Assembly (NCBI GenBank): GCA_036873135.1
Contig: JAPTYO010000002.1
Span: 39,113,452-39,177,451, forward strand
DNA: 64,000 nt
Reading direction: 5' to 3'
Source: Clarkia xantiana subsp. parviflora
Taxonomy: Eukaryota; Streptophyta; Magnoliopsida; Myrtales; Onagraceae
A model generated the notes under the pieces. It did not search any database. It was not told where the DNA came from and saw only the letters and a list, made by a program, of their open reading frames with translations. Of this stretch, positions 19,241 to 29,991 are shown one piece after another (position 1 is the stretch's first letter; the number at the start of each line of letters is the position of its first letter). A program made the translations under genes and the position numbers.

Positions 19241-20012
19241 TGAGGTAAGTATTTGTTGATTGCTGATTTTGATGCCCGTATTGCTGATTTTCGCCCTTAT
19301 GTTGAAGAGATATGTTGTGTTGAATGTTGAAACAATCATTCTTGTCGTGTCCTTTGTATGGATGACGACATTGCATTTGATGTTGAAACTATGAACTCTT
19401 TTCCATAAGTCCTTAGAGATGATGTTAACTCTTGGTTGGTGTCGGGCTGTTTGCTTCCAGCATGTTGAACCCTTTGTGAATGGGTTGATGTTGTGTTGAT
19501 AACTCTTTGTTCATGCCTTTGCTTTCATGATACTTCGTCACCTGGACCTGTTTTCAATAATAATCATGTGATAACTTGTTAGTAATATTTCATACCTTGA
19601 GTTATCTATGTCGTCCATATGCTTTGGACTTGGAAGATAGGATATATATCCTTAGATGATGAACTTGATGTCCGTGATTGCGACTGTATGTCGCTCATTG
19701 TTGAGTGTTATGATCGCCCCTCTTGGTTAGATTCCAAGGCATGGCAAGATGGATAGAGCATAGGATGTTGCGACTTGCGCTTTATAGGTTTTGTGTTTGA
19801 TGTGGATGACTAGTAATCATAGATGTAATCTCCGCAGCCGTGATCATTAGCCACTTCTTGATGATTTGAGATGCTCTCCGGATTTCTTGCATGATGCATT
19901 ACGCATGTTGCCCTTCTTTCCTGAATAGTTTGCCGCTATATATGTTGCAACCTGCCAAGTATTTTGCGTATAGCAATATTTCTTAACAAGTAGTGTATTT
20001 GAAAGGTATTAT
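19241..20012 (+). other. A2 spacer downstream of the antisense-gene relic
   Basis: No gene. A GATAAC/GTTATC hairpin lies at 19570-19606 with the TATTTCATACC core, as in A1 and B. Positions 19540-19640 match B 28720-28810. Confidence 0.5.
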
Positions 20013-20150
20013 CTTGTCTAAGCAAGATACTAGTTTATACCGTCTCTTAGTTCCACTCTAAGGCGACGTTGTACAAGACTCGACTTGTAAATTTTATGAG
20101 TTTTAAACAGGGTGCGCACCTGCCAGCGTGTATCAACCCGCGTTGGGGAA
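20013..20150 (+). other. Conserved non-coding block with two hairpins (A2 copy)
   Basis: CTTAG/CTAAG (20046-20062) and TACAAG/CTTGTA (20072-20089) are perfect stems. Across about 130 bp I count only a few differences from A1 read on the other strand, and the B copy shares its central 60 bp almost without change. Confidence 0.75.
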
Positions 20151-20399
20151 GCATATGTAAAAACATTTTGGTTTTTGAAAAGATGTTTGTGAACCCTAAA
20201 AAAGCTCGTGATACACGCAAAAACCGTGTTGATAAAAATTTGATACATAAGATATTTGATAAAGTATTTGAAAAAATATTTGTGATACATGATTCCTGCG
20301 TCCAGGGACCACGTAACACTTTTTGAAAATATGAATTGTGATGCATGCTTTCTGCGTCCAGGAACCATGCAACACGGTTTGAAAATCTGTAATACGGAA

Positions 20400-20660
20400 T
20401 TTTCATCTAACAAGAGGACTTTTGCCGTAAAGAGCGAACCCTCAAGCAGGAATTCATACTACGGGATTGTCATCTAACAAGAGGACGTTCTCCGTATAGA
20501 GTGAAACCCTTTTAAATAGGAATTCATAGTATGGGATTGTCATCTAACAAGAGGACATTCGCCATAAAGAGTGAACCATTTAAACAGGAATTCACACTTG
20601 TTGTAGCGTGGGGTCGTTGTCTAACAAGAGAACTTCCGCCACTTATGGGGTGATCAGTCC
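20400..20660 (-). repeat. Degenerate ~70-bp tandem units in A2
   Basis: CATCTAACAAGAGGAC recurs at about 20405, 20472 and 20542 with a further relative near 20617. These are diverged relatives of the 66-bp units of A1 (there on the other strand). Confidence 0.65.
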
Positions 20661-20804
20661 CGTATTGTATTTGCCCATCCTGTTCTGAATCCAGGGAATG
20701 GCTATGAACATGAGGATTTGCCTCTAACAAGAGATGTCACAGCATGTCATTTTTTAGAAGTAAACATGGGGTTTGTCTTTACAAAGGGGATACCTCAACA
20801 TGCT

Positions 20805-21025
20805 ACTTTTGATAGTAGATCTTGGTGTTAATCCAAGATATTGCTTGTAGTTGACGCCTTTGGAATAGTCGTCATTTTGATATTAGACCTTGGTGTTATT
20901 CCAAGGTATTGCTTGTACTTGACGCCTCTGGAATAGTCGTCATTTTGATAGTAGACCTTGGTGTTTTTCCAAAGTATTGCTTGTAGTTGACGCCTCTGGA
21001 ATAGTCGTCATTTTGATAGATAATC
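20805..21025 (-). repeat. 68-bp tandem units with a CTTGG hairpin in A2 (3 copies)
   Basis: Units starting near 20821, 20889 and 20957 each begin with CTTGGTGTTA.TCCAAG, a 5-bp stem with a 7-base loop, followed by TATTGCTTGTA.TTGACGCC and GGAATAGTCGTCATTTTGAT. A further lone hairpin lies at 21696-21712. Confidence 0.75.
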
Positions 21026-21990
21026 CGCAAGTTGTCATTGCGATATATAAGTTGACTGTGCACATAGTGCGATAGATCTGTGTTGCCGGCACCTTCTTGA
21101 GATAGACGCCAATGTTATGAATGGAGAAATAAACTCCCTTGTTGGTGTTGGCGTTGTATACCATAAATCCCTTCTTGAACACAATGCTTAGCTTGTATTG
21201 TTGAAGTAGATTTTTGTGCATAGGTTACTACATGGCGTAATTCTCATGTAGTAATCGTAGTGTAGCATGTACCTATGAACAGAGTTGCTTTTATCAGATA
21301 ATCGCCATTTTTATAAGTTTGCAAAAGTATGGAGTCATGAAATTTTCTTTTTAGTCATGCATATAATAAATAAAGTAAAGGAATCTGATACAAGGATTCC
21401 TTGCTTGTGTAGGAAACTTCCCTGAGTGCGGACGCGATAGGTGCGGATGATGATAGGTATGTATATATGTTAGGTAGAATGCCGAGCATTTGTCAGCTTG
21501 GTGCCCCCCAAGTCGCTCGGCAATTGTATCGCTGTTTCCTGATGGTTTTTATTGTTTCATCTTCTAATAGTGCATGGTCTACCCTTGGGTAATGCCCACG
21601 CCTTGTTTATTGTCGCGACACGATTTTTAGTCTTGCGCGTATAGAATGCTTGAGGCTTTGTGTTGTTGACGCGATTAATATGTGCGTAGTTGTTACTTGG
21701 CGTTATTCCAAGGTAATATGCGTCATAATAATGTACCTACGAAAGTAGATTTAACTTTTATTAGATATTTGGAGTTCGCACAACAGATTACAAGAAAGCG
21801 TCTACTGATCACGTCTTTTGAAAAGTACTGAGGCTAATAAGCATAAGTTGTACTTAATCTAAAAAAGATTTAAAATAGATATGCGAAAAAGGAGATAAGG
21901 GAGATAAAGGGATTGCTGATGTGTTTGACGTCCTCATAGGTGATTTGTTGGCCGGTTCTCTGCCACGTGCCACATAGTTCCTCAGTGCAT
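21026..21990 (-). other. A2 spacer between Gag pieces and repeats
   Basis: No gene. Scattered matches to B 29580-29900 and to A1 4190-4500 occur, in the position that follows integrase in those elements. The hairpin at 21696-21712 lies here. Confidence 0.45.
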
Positions 21991-22700
21991 CTAGCGTGTT
22001 GAGCTCTTCAATTTCCACATTTGGGGGTGAACAAATGTTGATGTCATGCCCCCAGCTTTACGTTGCTTGCGTTGTTCTTCAACATTTTTGCCAAGGAAGG
22101 CAGCCGTTGGCTCAAGTGGGCGGTGAAGTTTGTTTTTCGGGAGTTTGAAATTTGTTTCTTCTGCCTTCATGCTCCAAGGATTGTATGAGTCGTCACAATT
22201 GGTTCCATAAGTGACGTTGTTTTTCTGGCGTTTGGCGATAGGTGGATTATCATCCGCCTTTTCTTTTCCCTTGCCTTTTTCTGAAGACTTCACACGAGGC
22301 TTCCTTTGATGCTTATTGCCTTGGTCGATATATTTCTTCATTTTTCCTTCTAAGATCAAGCTGTTTACGTGAAACCTTAGTCCAACACAGCTTTCGGTTT
22401 TGTGGCCGTATACTTCATGATTTTCACACCATTTGCTTTCATCTTTTCCCAATAGTCCCTTGTGGATTTTTGAGGGCTTTTTCTACAGCTTGGTTTCTTT
22501 CATTTCTTTCAAGATGACAGATAACGGTGTGTTCAATGGAACACACTTGGCGAGATTGGTCTCTTTGAGCCTTTGGGCATTTGATTGGAACGGCCTCTTT
22601 TGTTGCGGTTGTCTCTTTTTCCAGGAGACGTGTATCTCCTTTTCAATTATTGCCTTCAAGGTTCTTGTTGTCAATCCCGTGATTGGGACGTCATCGTCAC
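21991..22700 (-). pseudogene. A2 nucleocapsid-like segment, second copy
   Basis: The frame has CVPLNTPLSVILKEMKE followed by a zinc-knuckle-like motif WCENHEVYGHKTESC and a lysine-rich tail. The first copy at 22.84-23.1 kb repeats the same order (CIPLNAPLSVIMKEMKD, WCENHEVFGHETDSC). The two look like a diverged tandem duplication of about 480 bp. Nucleic-acid binding is the family role. A frameshift separates the first part from the knuckle. The tail after the knuckle is not recognised. Confidence 0.7.
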
Positions 22701-22738
22701 TAACAGGTTTTTCCCGTCCCTCCTTGTGACAGATGTCA

Positions 22739-23632
22739 TCATCGTCTTGGCTTGTCCTTGTGGAAGGACCTTTTGTGTATTTTTGATGACTCTGCTTGAG
22801 TCTTCTTTGGAGGGCTGTCGCCTTGATCGATGAATTGCTCTAATTTTCCCCTGAAGATGAAGCTGTTAATGCGGGAACGCAGGTTGACACAGCTGTCTGT
22901 TTCGTGGCCGAAGACTTCGTGGTTTTCACACCACTTGTCTTTGTCTTTCCCCAACGGACCTTTTCTGAAATTGTTCGGCTCTTTCCACATGTTCGCATCC
23001 TTCATTTCCTTCATTATCACGGATAGCGGTGCATTCAATGGAATGCAGTCTGTGATATCCTCTTGGAAAGGCCTTTTCGGCTGAGGCTGCCAATTTCTTC
23101 CTTTCTGACCGCTTGAGGGCGGTTTTGTTTGATTCTGCTTTGGAGGTTGTTTCCATGCCTCTTTTCGGTGTTGTGCTATCACGTAAGGGTTGCATGAGTG
23201 TGCAGCTTCGTGCCTTAGTTGTTGGAACTGGAAGGTACCTTCCGTACATTGCCCCTCTATTCTTTGGTGTCGTGCGTCTTGATGACTTGCGACTCGAGAC
23301 TTTGTCCCTGTCGCCTCAACTTGCCCGTTGATTGGAGGCAGAGGGGGTGACAGGTTGACACCTTTGTATTGGAGGACTCCTTGGTCGTATTGTGCGAAGG
23401 ATGCATTTCTTGTTGGCGTGAAGAAAGCATTGGATGTGGTAACAGGGATTTGGAAGGATCCCAGTTGTCTTCTTATTGGCTTCTGCGCGGTTATGGGCAA
23501 GGCGTCGTGGTATGCAACGTGCTCATTGTCCTTTGATAAAAAATCAATGACATCTTCAAAGGCGACATCCTTTATGTCGGCATACTCCAAGTTGGTGTCA
23601 TCGGTCTTGTGCATTGTCTTTGCAATGTACAC
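22739..23632 (-). pseudogene. A2 protease-leader fragment joined to a Gag C-terminal part
   Basis: The N-terminal 50 residues (EDVIDFLSKDNEHV, HDALPIT) resemble the segment just before the protease active site in A1 and B (VEDVVGFSSKDKEHN, HTDALVIT). The frame then runs into glutamine/proline-rich Gag text and the WCENHEVFGHETDSC knuckle. The protease catalytic motif and capsid core are both absent. The order (protease leader before nucleocapsid) is the reverse of a normal gag-pol, so the piece has been rearranged. Confidence 0.68.
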
Positions 23633-23683
23633 TTCTTGCTCATATGAGTTCTCGCTTTCAGCGTCAAAGTCTCTTGCATTCCT

Positions 23684-24271
23684 TCAATGACGGGCTCCTT
23701 GGGAAGGAGTGTATGAATGTGCGGCTTCATATCTTGTATGCTGGAAGGCATTTTCTGCATGTTGTTCCTTGCCTTGGAATTGATGGACTTGGCGGGTAGT
23801 GTCTTGCGACATTTCTCTTATCGGCGCAACGTGTTCATGGGCGGTTGGAGGTGGTTGGGCCACATATCCTTGATTTTTCAGTGACTCGCGGAATGCGAGT
23901 AAGTCTTCCAGCGCAACCATCATTGCTAGAGTAACCGAAGGCATCGGGTTTGCTCCCGTTCCTTGTTGTTTGCCTTGGGGCATTTCTGACTGAAATTGAT
24001 CATCATCATGCATCTCTGGCTCAAAACCAGGTGGGGGTGGACGATGTTCGTCACTTGGCTCTTGGTGGTTGTGCTGTGCATTGGGCACATCCTCGGTTGG
24101 CATGGATGAAACTACGGAAGTAGCTCTCGGTATGTAGGAAGGCCCCGGCTGGCTTCCGGTTGGTTTCTGACCTCCTGCTTTTTTGCTTGCCGGAGACGTC
24201 TTAGGATGTCCAGGCCTTTTCCTTGCATTTCTCGCGTTAACCTCTTCGGGAGGGTTATGATCACTCGTCAT
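23684..24271 (-). pseudogene. A2 Gag N-terminal part
   Basis: The start is MTSDHNPP at 24271, 50 bp inside the primer site and like the MTSD start of A1. About 195 residues follow, rich in proline and glutamine, with PPPPGFEPE and VALEDLLAFRE; E's Gag has PPPGFPYG and MDDLLAYRE at the same place. The frame stops before any capsid core. The open frame also extends upstream through the LTR, which I ignore. Confidence 0.75.
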
Positions 24272-24302
24272 GTCTTTGCGGTATGGTAGCTTTTTGTTTG
24301 AA

Positions 24303-24320
24303 TCACGGAGACGGCGCCAA
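24303..24320 (-). other. A2 primer-binding site
   Basis: On the minus strand TTGGCGCCGTCTCCGTGA follows the LTR end CAACA without a gap. Confidence 0.8.
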
Positions 24321-25185
24321 TGTTGCGTCCTGGATGAACTGGGTCGTGGGGACGCGTCTGTCTGAATGGTTGAGCGGGTTTTCGGGCTGTAACCCTTCGT
24401 CTGAAAGAGGTTTTCGCCTTGTGCCACTGACGAGTGTTCGGTTTTATCGCTGAGTCTCGGAAAGGTCTGTGTCTCGAAAGGCGGTTGCGTCTCAAGAGGC
24501 GTCTGTGTCTCGAAAGGCGGTTGTGTCTCAAGAGGCGTCTGAGTCTCGGGAAACGGTGGCCTGTGCACAAGTCCGAGCGTCCAGGATGCCGGTTCCTGCA
24601 CGAAGGGCCAGTACTAGCACGGAGAGGGGGGGGGGGTGGTGCTAGTGGAGCCCTCTCCGATGCCTAAGTCACTATAGGGCTAAAAAGGTAATTCTAGAGA
24701 GAGAAAGTATTTTTAGAGAGAAGTCAGAACTCAAAATACCAAAGTTGGGCAAATGAGAGGATGTGTGAAAATGGGTGGCCAAGGCCTTCTATTTATAGGC
24801 TTCCTTGGGACCGGACCCGGTTTTAAAGCGGTTTGATGACGGTTCAAAAGCAAGCGGTAACCGTCATCCATATTGGCAATGCGCGAACATGACTTCTCTA
24901 CACGTAACGGTAATCGCGTAAACGGTAATCGCGCGATACCCGTAGTGCAATCCGGACCTCGTCGAATTTGGGAAATTCGGCGAGGTCCGGCTTGCCGTGC
25001 AACCCGGACCTCGTCGAATTTGGACAATTCGGCGAGGTCCGGCTTGCCGTGCAACCCGGACGCGCGTAACGCGCTTCCGGACCGTTTTGACCCTTGGGAG
25101 ACGTTTTTAAACCTTGATGTCATTTTCGACGTGTTTACGAGGCCCGAAACATAAATACGAACCCGAATTGGACACATATCCATCA
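24321..25185 (-). repeat. A2 5' LTR (865 bp)
   Basis: Starts TGATGGATAT at 25185 and ends CAACA at 24321 on the minus strand. It differs from the 3' LTR mainly in the number of U3 palindrome units (24947-25070). The R region has a G12 run opposite CCCTCTCC (24620-24660). The middle has repeated GAGACGCC/CGAGACACAG phrases. Confidence 0.93.
24790..24797 (-). promoter_or_regulatory. TATA box of the A2 5' LTR
   Basis: TATAAATA on the minus strand, about 390 bp into the LTR. The 3' LTR has TATATATA at the same place. Confidence 0.75.
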
Positions 25186-27095
25186 AAACTGACCTCAGGG
25201 GTGGCCTATTTGTCAATCGAATGCGCGGAGCACAAATTCATCCATCTTTACTTTTTCGATGAACGTTCGTAATCGGTTCATGGGGTTAGAGTTACAGACG
25301 GTATATATGTATAACAATGTGCATTTAACGACTTATTCATAATAACATGCGATAAGCGAAATACTCGTGATAATAAGTAATCATGCAACGCGGTATCAAC
25401 TAGGTACGTGACGTGAACGTGTAGCATGATGTTAACATAGAGATGACAACATGGCACATGGATGACGTATATGTGCAATAAGAAAAATACTTAGAGCAAT
25501 ATAAAATTGGAGAGCATGCTTGTCAGCATGAAGCATGATGTAAGCATATAAAATGATGCAAGCATGTAATATGATGTAAACATACAATTCATACTTAAAT
25601 CATAAAAATAATCACATAACAAACACGAGTTAGCATCACGTACTCATAAAAATGATAACATGCATAAAAGTCTATACGTACGCAACATGCGATAATGATC
25701 GTACGTAGCACGTCATGCGACATTAAGGAGCATGTATGTAATGCACGCATAGGAGAGATGTAAACATGCTAATACATGATACTAGGGAATTAAGCAAAAA
25801 TAAGTATTAGTTTAGTCCTTAGCACATGGTGTAGACACTATTAATGAGAGATAGGAGAGAGAGCAGTCACTAGCTTACATCCTCCCCTTAATAATTTTCC
25901 AAGAAGCTCTCCTTGCTTGTTGAAGAGGGAACTCATGGAGGTGTGAATTTGGAGTGGTCACATCATATTTGACATCGATCAAGATTTAATCCGGGCAAGG
26001 AGGAGATCACGGCGGCGCGTGAGGAAGGAAGGGCGGCGCGTGGGCTTGCAGCGGCGGCGCGTGGATCCTCGGGGCGGCGCGTGAGTTTTCGGGTGACGGC
26101 GAGAAGCAATTCGAACTTGCTTAGTGTCGGTGAGTCCAATTTCGTACATGGCTGGATCTTTCGTGACCTCGTTTGGCCTTGATTTATTCTTGAAATCACC
26201 ATGTACCTAGCTTATCTTAACATGCATACAAGGTGTTTGATAAAATGCATTAGAATACTTAGCCTCAAATCGGCCAAAATTTTTCTAAGTGCTGAAAATT
26301 TTATAAGAGTGCAAATGAATCGTTATACTTCCCTTATGCATAGTGTTCATTGCCGACATATTGTTCCATTCCTTAGCCGTTGTTTTAGTATGCTCGATAT
26401 TGATGATCCGTAGTTGTACGTACATGGCCGTCAATGGTTGTATGTTGGTAATAATATCTTAGGAAATGTATGTTTGAGCATCATGTATAGACTGTCGGTC
26501 ATTGTCTGCAAACATGCTAAAACACTTAGAAAACATTTCAACAATATCTAGTGTTTGTTACCATTGATGTCGTCATATAGTCCTTGTCGATCGCCGACAT
26601 GGAAATACTTAGAAAATATTTCATAGTAGTTGGAGTTTTCCACTTGATGTACGTAATCCGTCGTCATGCTAGTATATTCGGAGAATGTTCCTAGATAGTT
26701 GATTCCATGCCACTCGTTGTATGTCAACACGTTGTCGTACGTAGATATTTAACAGTACGCTGATAGCTTGTAATATGTTGACTATCATCCTGAGCAAAAC
26801 ACTTAGAAAATATCTCGCCCTTGTGGTTACGTACATAGCGAGCATGAGCTTGATGTCGACATGTAAGATAATGAGTTGAGAGGTTTACCCCCCTTGCATG
26901 ATGGTTGATACTTGTTCTACAAAGACTATTAAGTCGTTGCGTACGTAGTTTTTCTCACATGGAGCGTTTATCGCATAGATGTTCGCATAAGTTTTAGATG
27001 CATGCTTGTGCACTGATTGGATTGTCGGTTGTACCTTTCAGGATATCGCATCTCGCTGTTTCCTTTTCGGACTTAGTCTTCTTTCATCTGTTATC
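25186..27095 (+). promoter_or_regulatory. Leader region of the B antisense gene
   Basis: Mostly AT-rich with many ATGCATG-type steps, plus a GC-rich segment (about 25990-26100) in which GGCGGCGCGTG recurs four times. Copies of CACTTAGAAAACATTTC and close variants occur near 26520, 26607 and 26800. The position matches the GC-rich leaders of A1, A2, D and E. No coding region is supported. Confidence 0.45.
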
Positions 27096-28658
27096 ATGAG
27101 TAAGTCTTCTATCCCCATTCCGCGAGTGTCACTATGTTCGGATATTAACGCAAATTTAGAAACTAATAGCCTTTGTAACCTTGTTTGTATTATATTTGTA
27201 GATTGGTTTATTGGGAAGAGCTCTTCCTTGCATGTGGCATCTACACGTAGCACCCCTCCTTCCGACAAGTCCGCTTCATTGGTTGTTCCTGCTGCCCCCT
27301 TGATTTTCGGATATGGTCGCGGGAAGGGTCTTATGAGTAAGATATTTCCTTTGAAATTCTTTTTTACTTACTTGACTTATTATTCTCATTGCCTTGTCTT
27401 TTGATAATTTAGCTCGTTCGTCTGAATTCGACGTTCTCGTAACTGATTCCAAACTTCCCCTCAAGCGATCTGAGGCGGCGGCGCATGTCTCGAGCGACCC
27501 TAAGCGCGCTAGGACAAGTGCTACCATTCCAACTCGAGCTTGCGATAAGGAAAAAGGAGTTGGTGGATGCACGACGGTACCTTCTGCCCCCCGGTTGAGA
27601 GATCGGCCCGCGGAGGATCGCCCTCTTTCTCAAGGTATAAGGTGAATACTTAGCATTGACCTTGTCTGGGTGTTTAACACTTAGTTTTTTTTATACAGTG
27701 ATTCCAGCTTTGAAGCGTGATCACCTACTTCGTCCCTTGGAGGGTGATATATCTGGAACTGCATGGAAACCTCTTGGCAAGGGTGGCCTTCGCTTTCCTA
27801 ATGATGTAAAGCATAGCATGCCGGAAGTTGGATTCCGTGTATTGCATAGGAGTGTGCCCCCGGGCGATCGACGCGCTTGTCCCGGAACTGATGAAGAAGC
27901 CGAGGAATGCTTTGAATATGCCTTGGCCGGCTTTGCCCCTTTAAGTTAGCAAGTTCCGTTTCTTGATTGCTCTATGTGTCTCATACCCTTGTTGTGTAAT
28001 GCCTATACATTTGTCTATTTGTTATGATTCTCAGGCTGTGTCTCAGATAGTCAACATGTCGTCTCATGTTGTGGAGCTTGTAAGTACTAAAAGGGCTGCG
28101 GTTAACAAATGCAACACTGCCGGTCTTGAACTTGCACGTTCTAAGGAGAAAGTGTGTGCACTTGGTTTGAAGATTACTGATTCTGAGACCAAGTAGATAC
28201 TAGAAACTCAAATTTCTGATCTTGAAGTTGAGATGATTTCTCTTGAAAAGCAGATTTCTGACGATATCACTGTTCGAGAAACTGCCTTGATTGCTGCGCG
28301 TGAGGAGAATCACGCAATCGGAGTTGAAGCAGGTTTTACCAAGTATTTGGATACTCCTGCCTTTAGTCTTGCAGTTAAAGAGAAGTCCGACGACATGATG
28401 GAAAAACGTGCTGAAGACTATTTCCGCCGTGTGAGCGCACTTGCCCCCAACTTTCCCTTTGGTGTGCTTGGGCCTTGTTCTGAATATGTCGTTAACTATC
28501 TCAAAGCATTTCATGCTTTGGGACTTGATGTAGCCAACTATGATGTGATTGACGACGGAGAAGGAGGCGTTGATGTTGTTATTACCTCCCCTGAATTTAT
28601 GGAAGTTGCTTCTCAGCTTTCTGGAGATAGTGGTACTTCTCATGTGTTGTCGGGTTGA
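27096..28658 (+). pseudogene. B antisense additional gene, five exons, two lesions
   Basis: Predicted exons are 27096-27099 (ATGA), 27202-27336, 27413-27634, 27699-27940 and 28035-28658, joining to 409 codons. All introns use GT..AG except the last, whose donor reads TTAAGT where A1 and E have GTAAGT. The fourth exon is 242 nt, the same length and phases as its A1 counterpart. The protein would have a basic PKRAR stretch, the domain with LKRDHLLRPLEGDISG, a coiled coil and FPFGVLGPC. One TAG at 28194-28196 breaks the last exon. It runs antisense to B's pol. Function is unknown. Confidence 0.78.
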
Positions 28659-29033
28659 TATTATGTTTATACTTTTGTTCCAACCTTTGCTTATGCACTT
28701 GTTTGCATGGAATTTTGTCACTTGGACCTGTTTTCAATAATAATAAGCACATGATAACTGGTTAGTAATATTTCATACCTTGAGTTATCTTTGTTGTCTG
28801 TATATATTGGACTTACATGATAGGATTGATCTTCTTGTTGTAATGGATGAACATCCAAGGTTGCGACTTGCGCATTGTAGGGTGTTATTAATGCCCCTCT
28901 TGAAAAAATTTCCAAGGCATGGCATAATATGTACACTTGGGACTTGTATCATTGTACATAATAATGTGCTCGGCACGGGCACTTGGCACTGGCACTTGAC
29001 ATGTAGCAATGTCGTCTTGACGAAGCAAGACTT
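28659..29033 (+). other. B spacer downstream of the antisense gene
   Basis: The GATAAC/GTTATC hairpin is at 28753-28789. 28720-28810 matches A2 19540-19640. A small GGCACTTGGCACTGG repeat lies near 28980. No gene. Confidence 0.5.
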
Positions 29034-29135
29034 AAGTTTATACCGTCTCTTAGTTCCACTCTAAGGCGACGTTGTACAAGACTCGACTTGTAGGTTTAAT
29101 GAGTTTTTCAAACAGGGTGCGCTCCTGCTGGCGTT
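29034..29135 (+). other. Conserved non-coding block with two hairpins (B copy)
   Basis: CTTAG/CTAAG (29049-29065) and TACAAG/CTTGTA (29075-29092) are identical in stem and loop to A2. The flanking AAACAGGGTGCGC is also kept. B and A are different LTR families, so this identity stands out. Confidence 0.72.
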
Positions 29136-29991
29136 TTTGAGTGAAGCCTACCCACTTAAGGTATAGGTCTTCATTATGTATGCATCCTTAAAATGATATG
29201 CATAGTTTGAATATACATGAAGCTATCTTATCAAGGAATGTATCTTCATGGCGTAGGAACCCTTAAGAGGGATATACATACTTTGTAGATGGGGTGATCA
29301 GTCCCACCTAAGTGTCGCATCCTGGTTTGTATGCAGGGAATGGCTATGAACATGAGGATTTGCCTCCAAGAGGTTTTCACAGCATGCCATTTTTTAGAAG
29401 TACGCATGGGGTTTGCCCTTACAAAGAGGATGTCGCAGCATGCTACTTTGATATATGTGAACATGAGGTTTGCCCTTGCAAGGAGGATGTCGCAGCATGT
29501 CACCTTTAAGAATAAATCTTGGTGTTTATCCAAGATATTACTTGTTGTTGACTCCTTTAAAGTAGTTGTCCTTTTGAGTAGAGAATTTATATATGTCCGT
29601 TTTGTAGATAATCCGCAAGTTGTCGTTGCGACATATAAATTGACTGTGTACATAGTACGATGGCTTTTTGTTGCCTACATCTTTTTTGAGATAAACGCCT
29701 TTTGTAGATGGAGAAATAAACTCCTTGTTGATGTAGATAATGGATATGTTGGCGTTGTATGCTGAGTTGTTGATATGAGTAATTTGCTCTTTGTTTGTTA
29801 CTTGGTGTTAATCCAAAGTAGAGTGTATAATGTAGGAAGGTACCTACGAAAATAAATTGACTTCATTAGATGATTGATGTAGTTACATGATTGTAAACAT
29901 ACTTGGAGGTATAAATCTCATTTATTTGCATATAGGAATTAAGACAAAAGAGCTTGATACAATAGCTCTTTTGTAACATAGTATTCTTCCT
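29136..29991 (-). other. B spacer between integrase and the conserved block
   Basis: Loose tandem units of about 64 bp with GGTTTGCCCTT.CAA..AGGATGTCGCAGC lie at 29395-29505. CTTGG hairpins are at 29518-29534 and about 29801-29817. No gene is supported. Confidence 0.5.

Larger units (their letters stand above)
15375..25185 (-). mobile_element. Element A2, non-autonomous relative of A1
   Basis: Two LTRs start TGATGGATAT and end GACGCAACA, exactly like A1, so they are one family. Between them lie rearranged Gag/protease pieces, the spacer with the conserved hairpin block, a remnant of the antisense gene, its leader and a 66-bp array. RT, RNase H and integrase are absent. Flanks are GAACT (15370-15374) and AAACT (25186-25190), a duplication with one mismatch, placing the insertion in B. 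Confidence 0.92.

Noticed and set aside
25278..25478. Short frames in the B leader as genes
   Set aside because: AT-rich, repetitive, with no relatives in the other elements.
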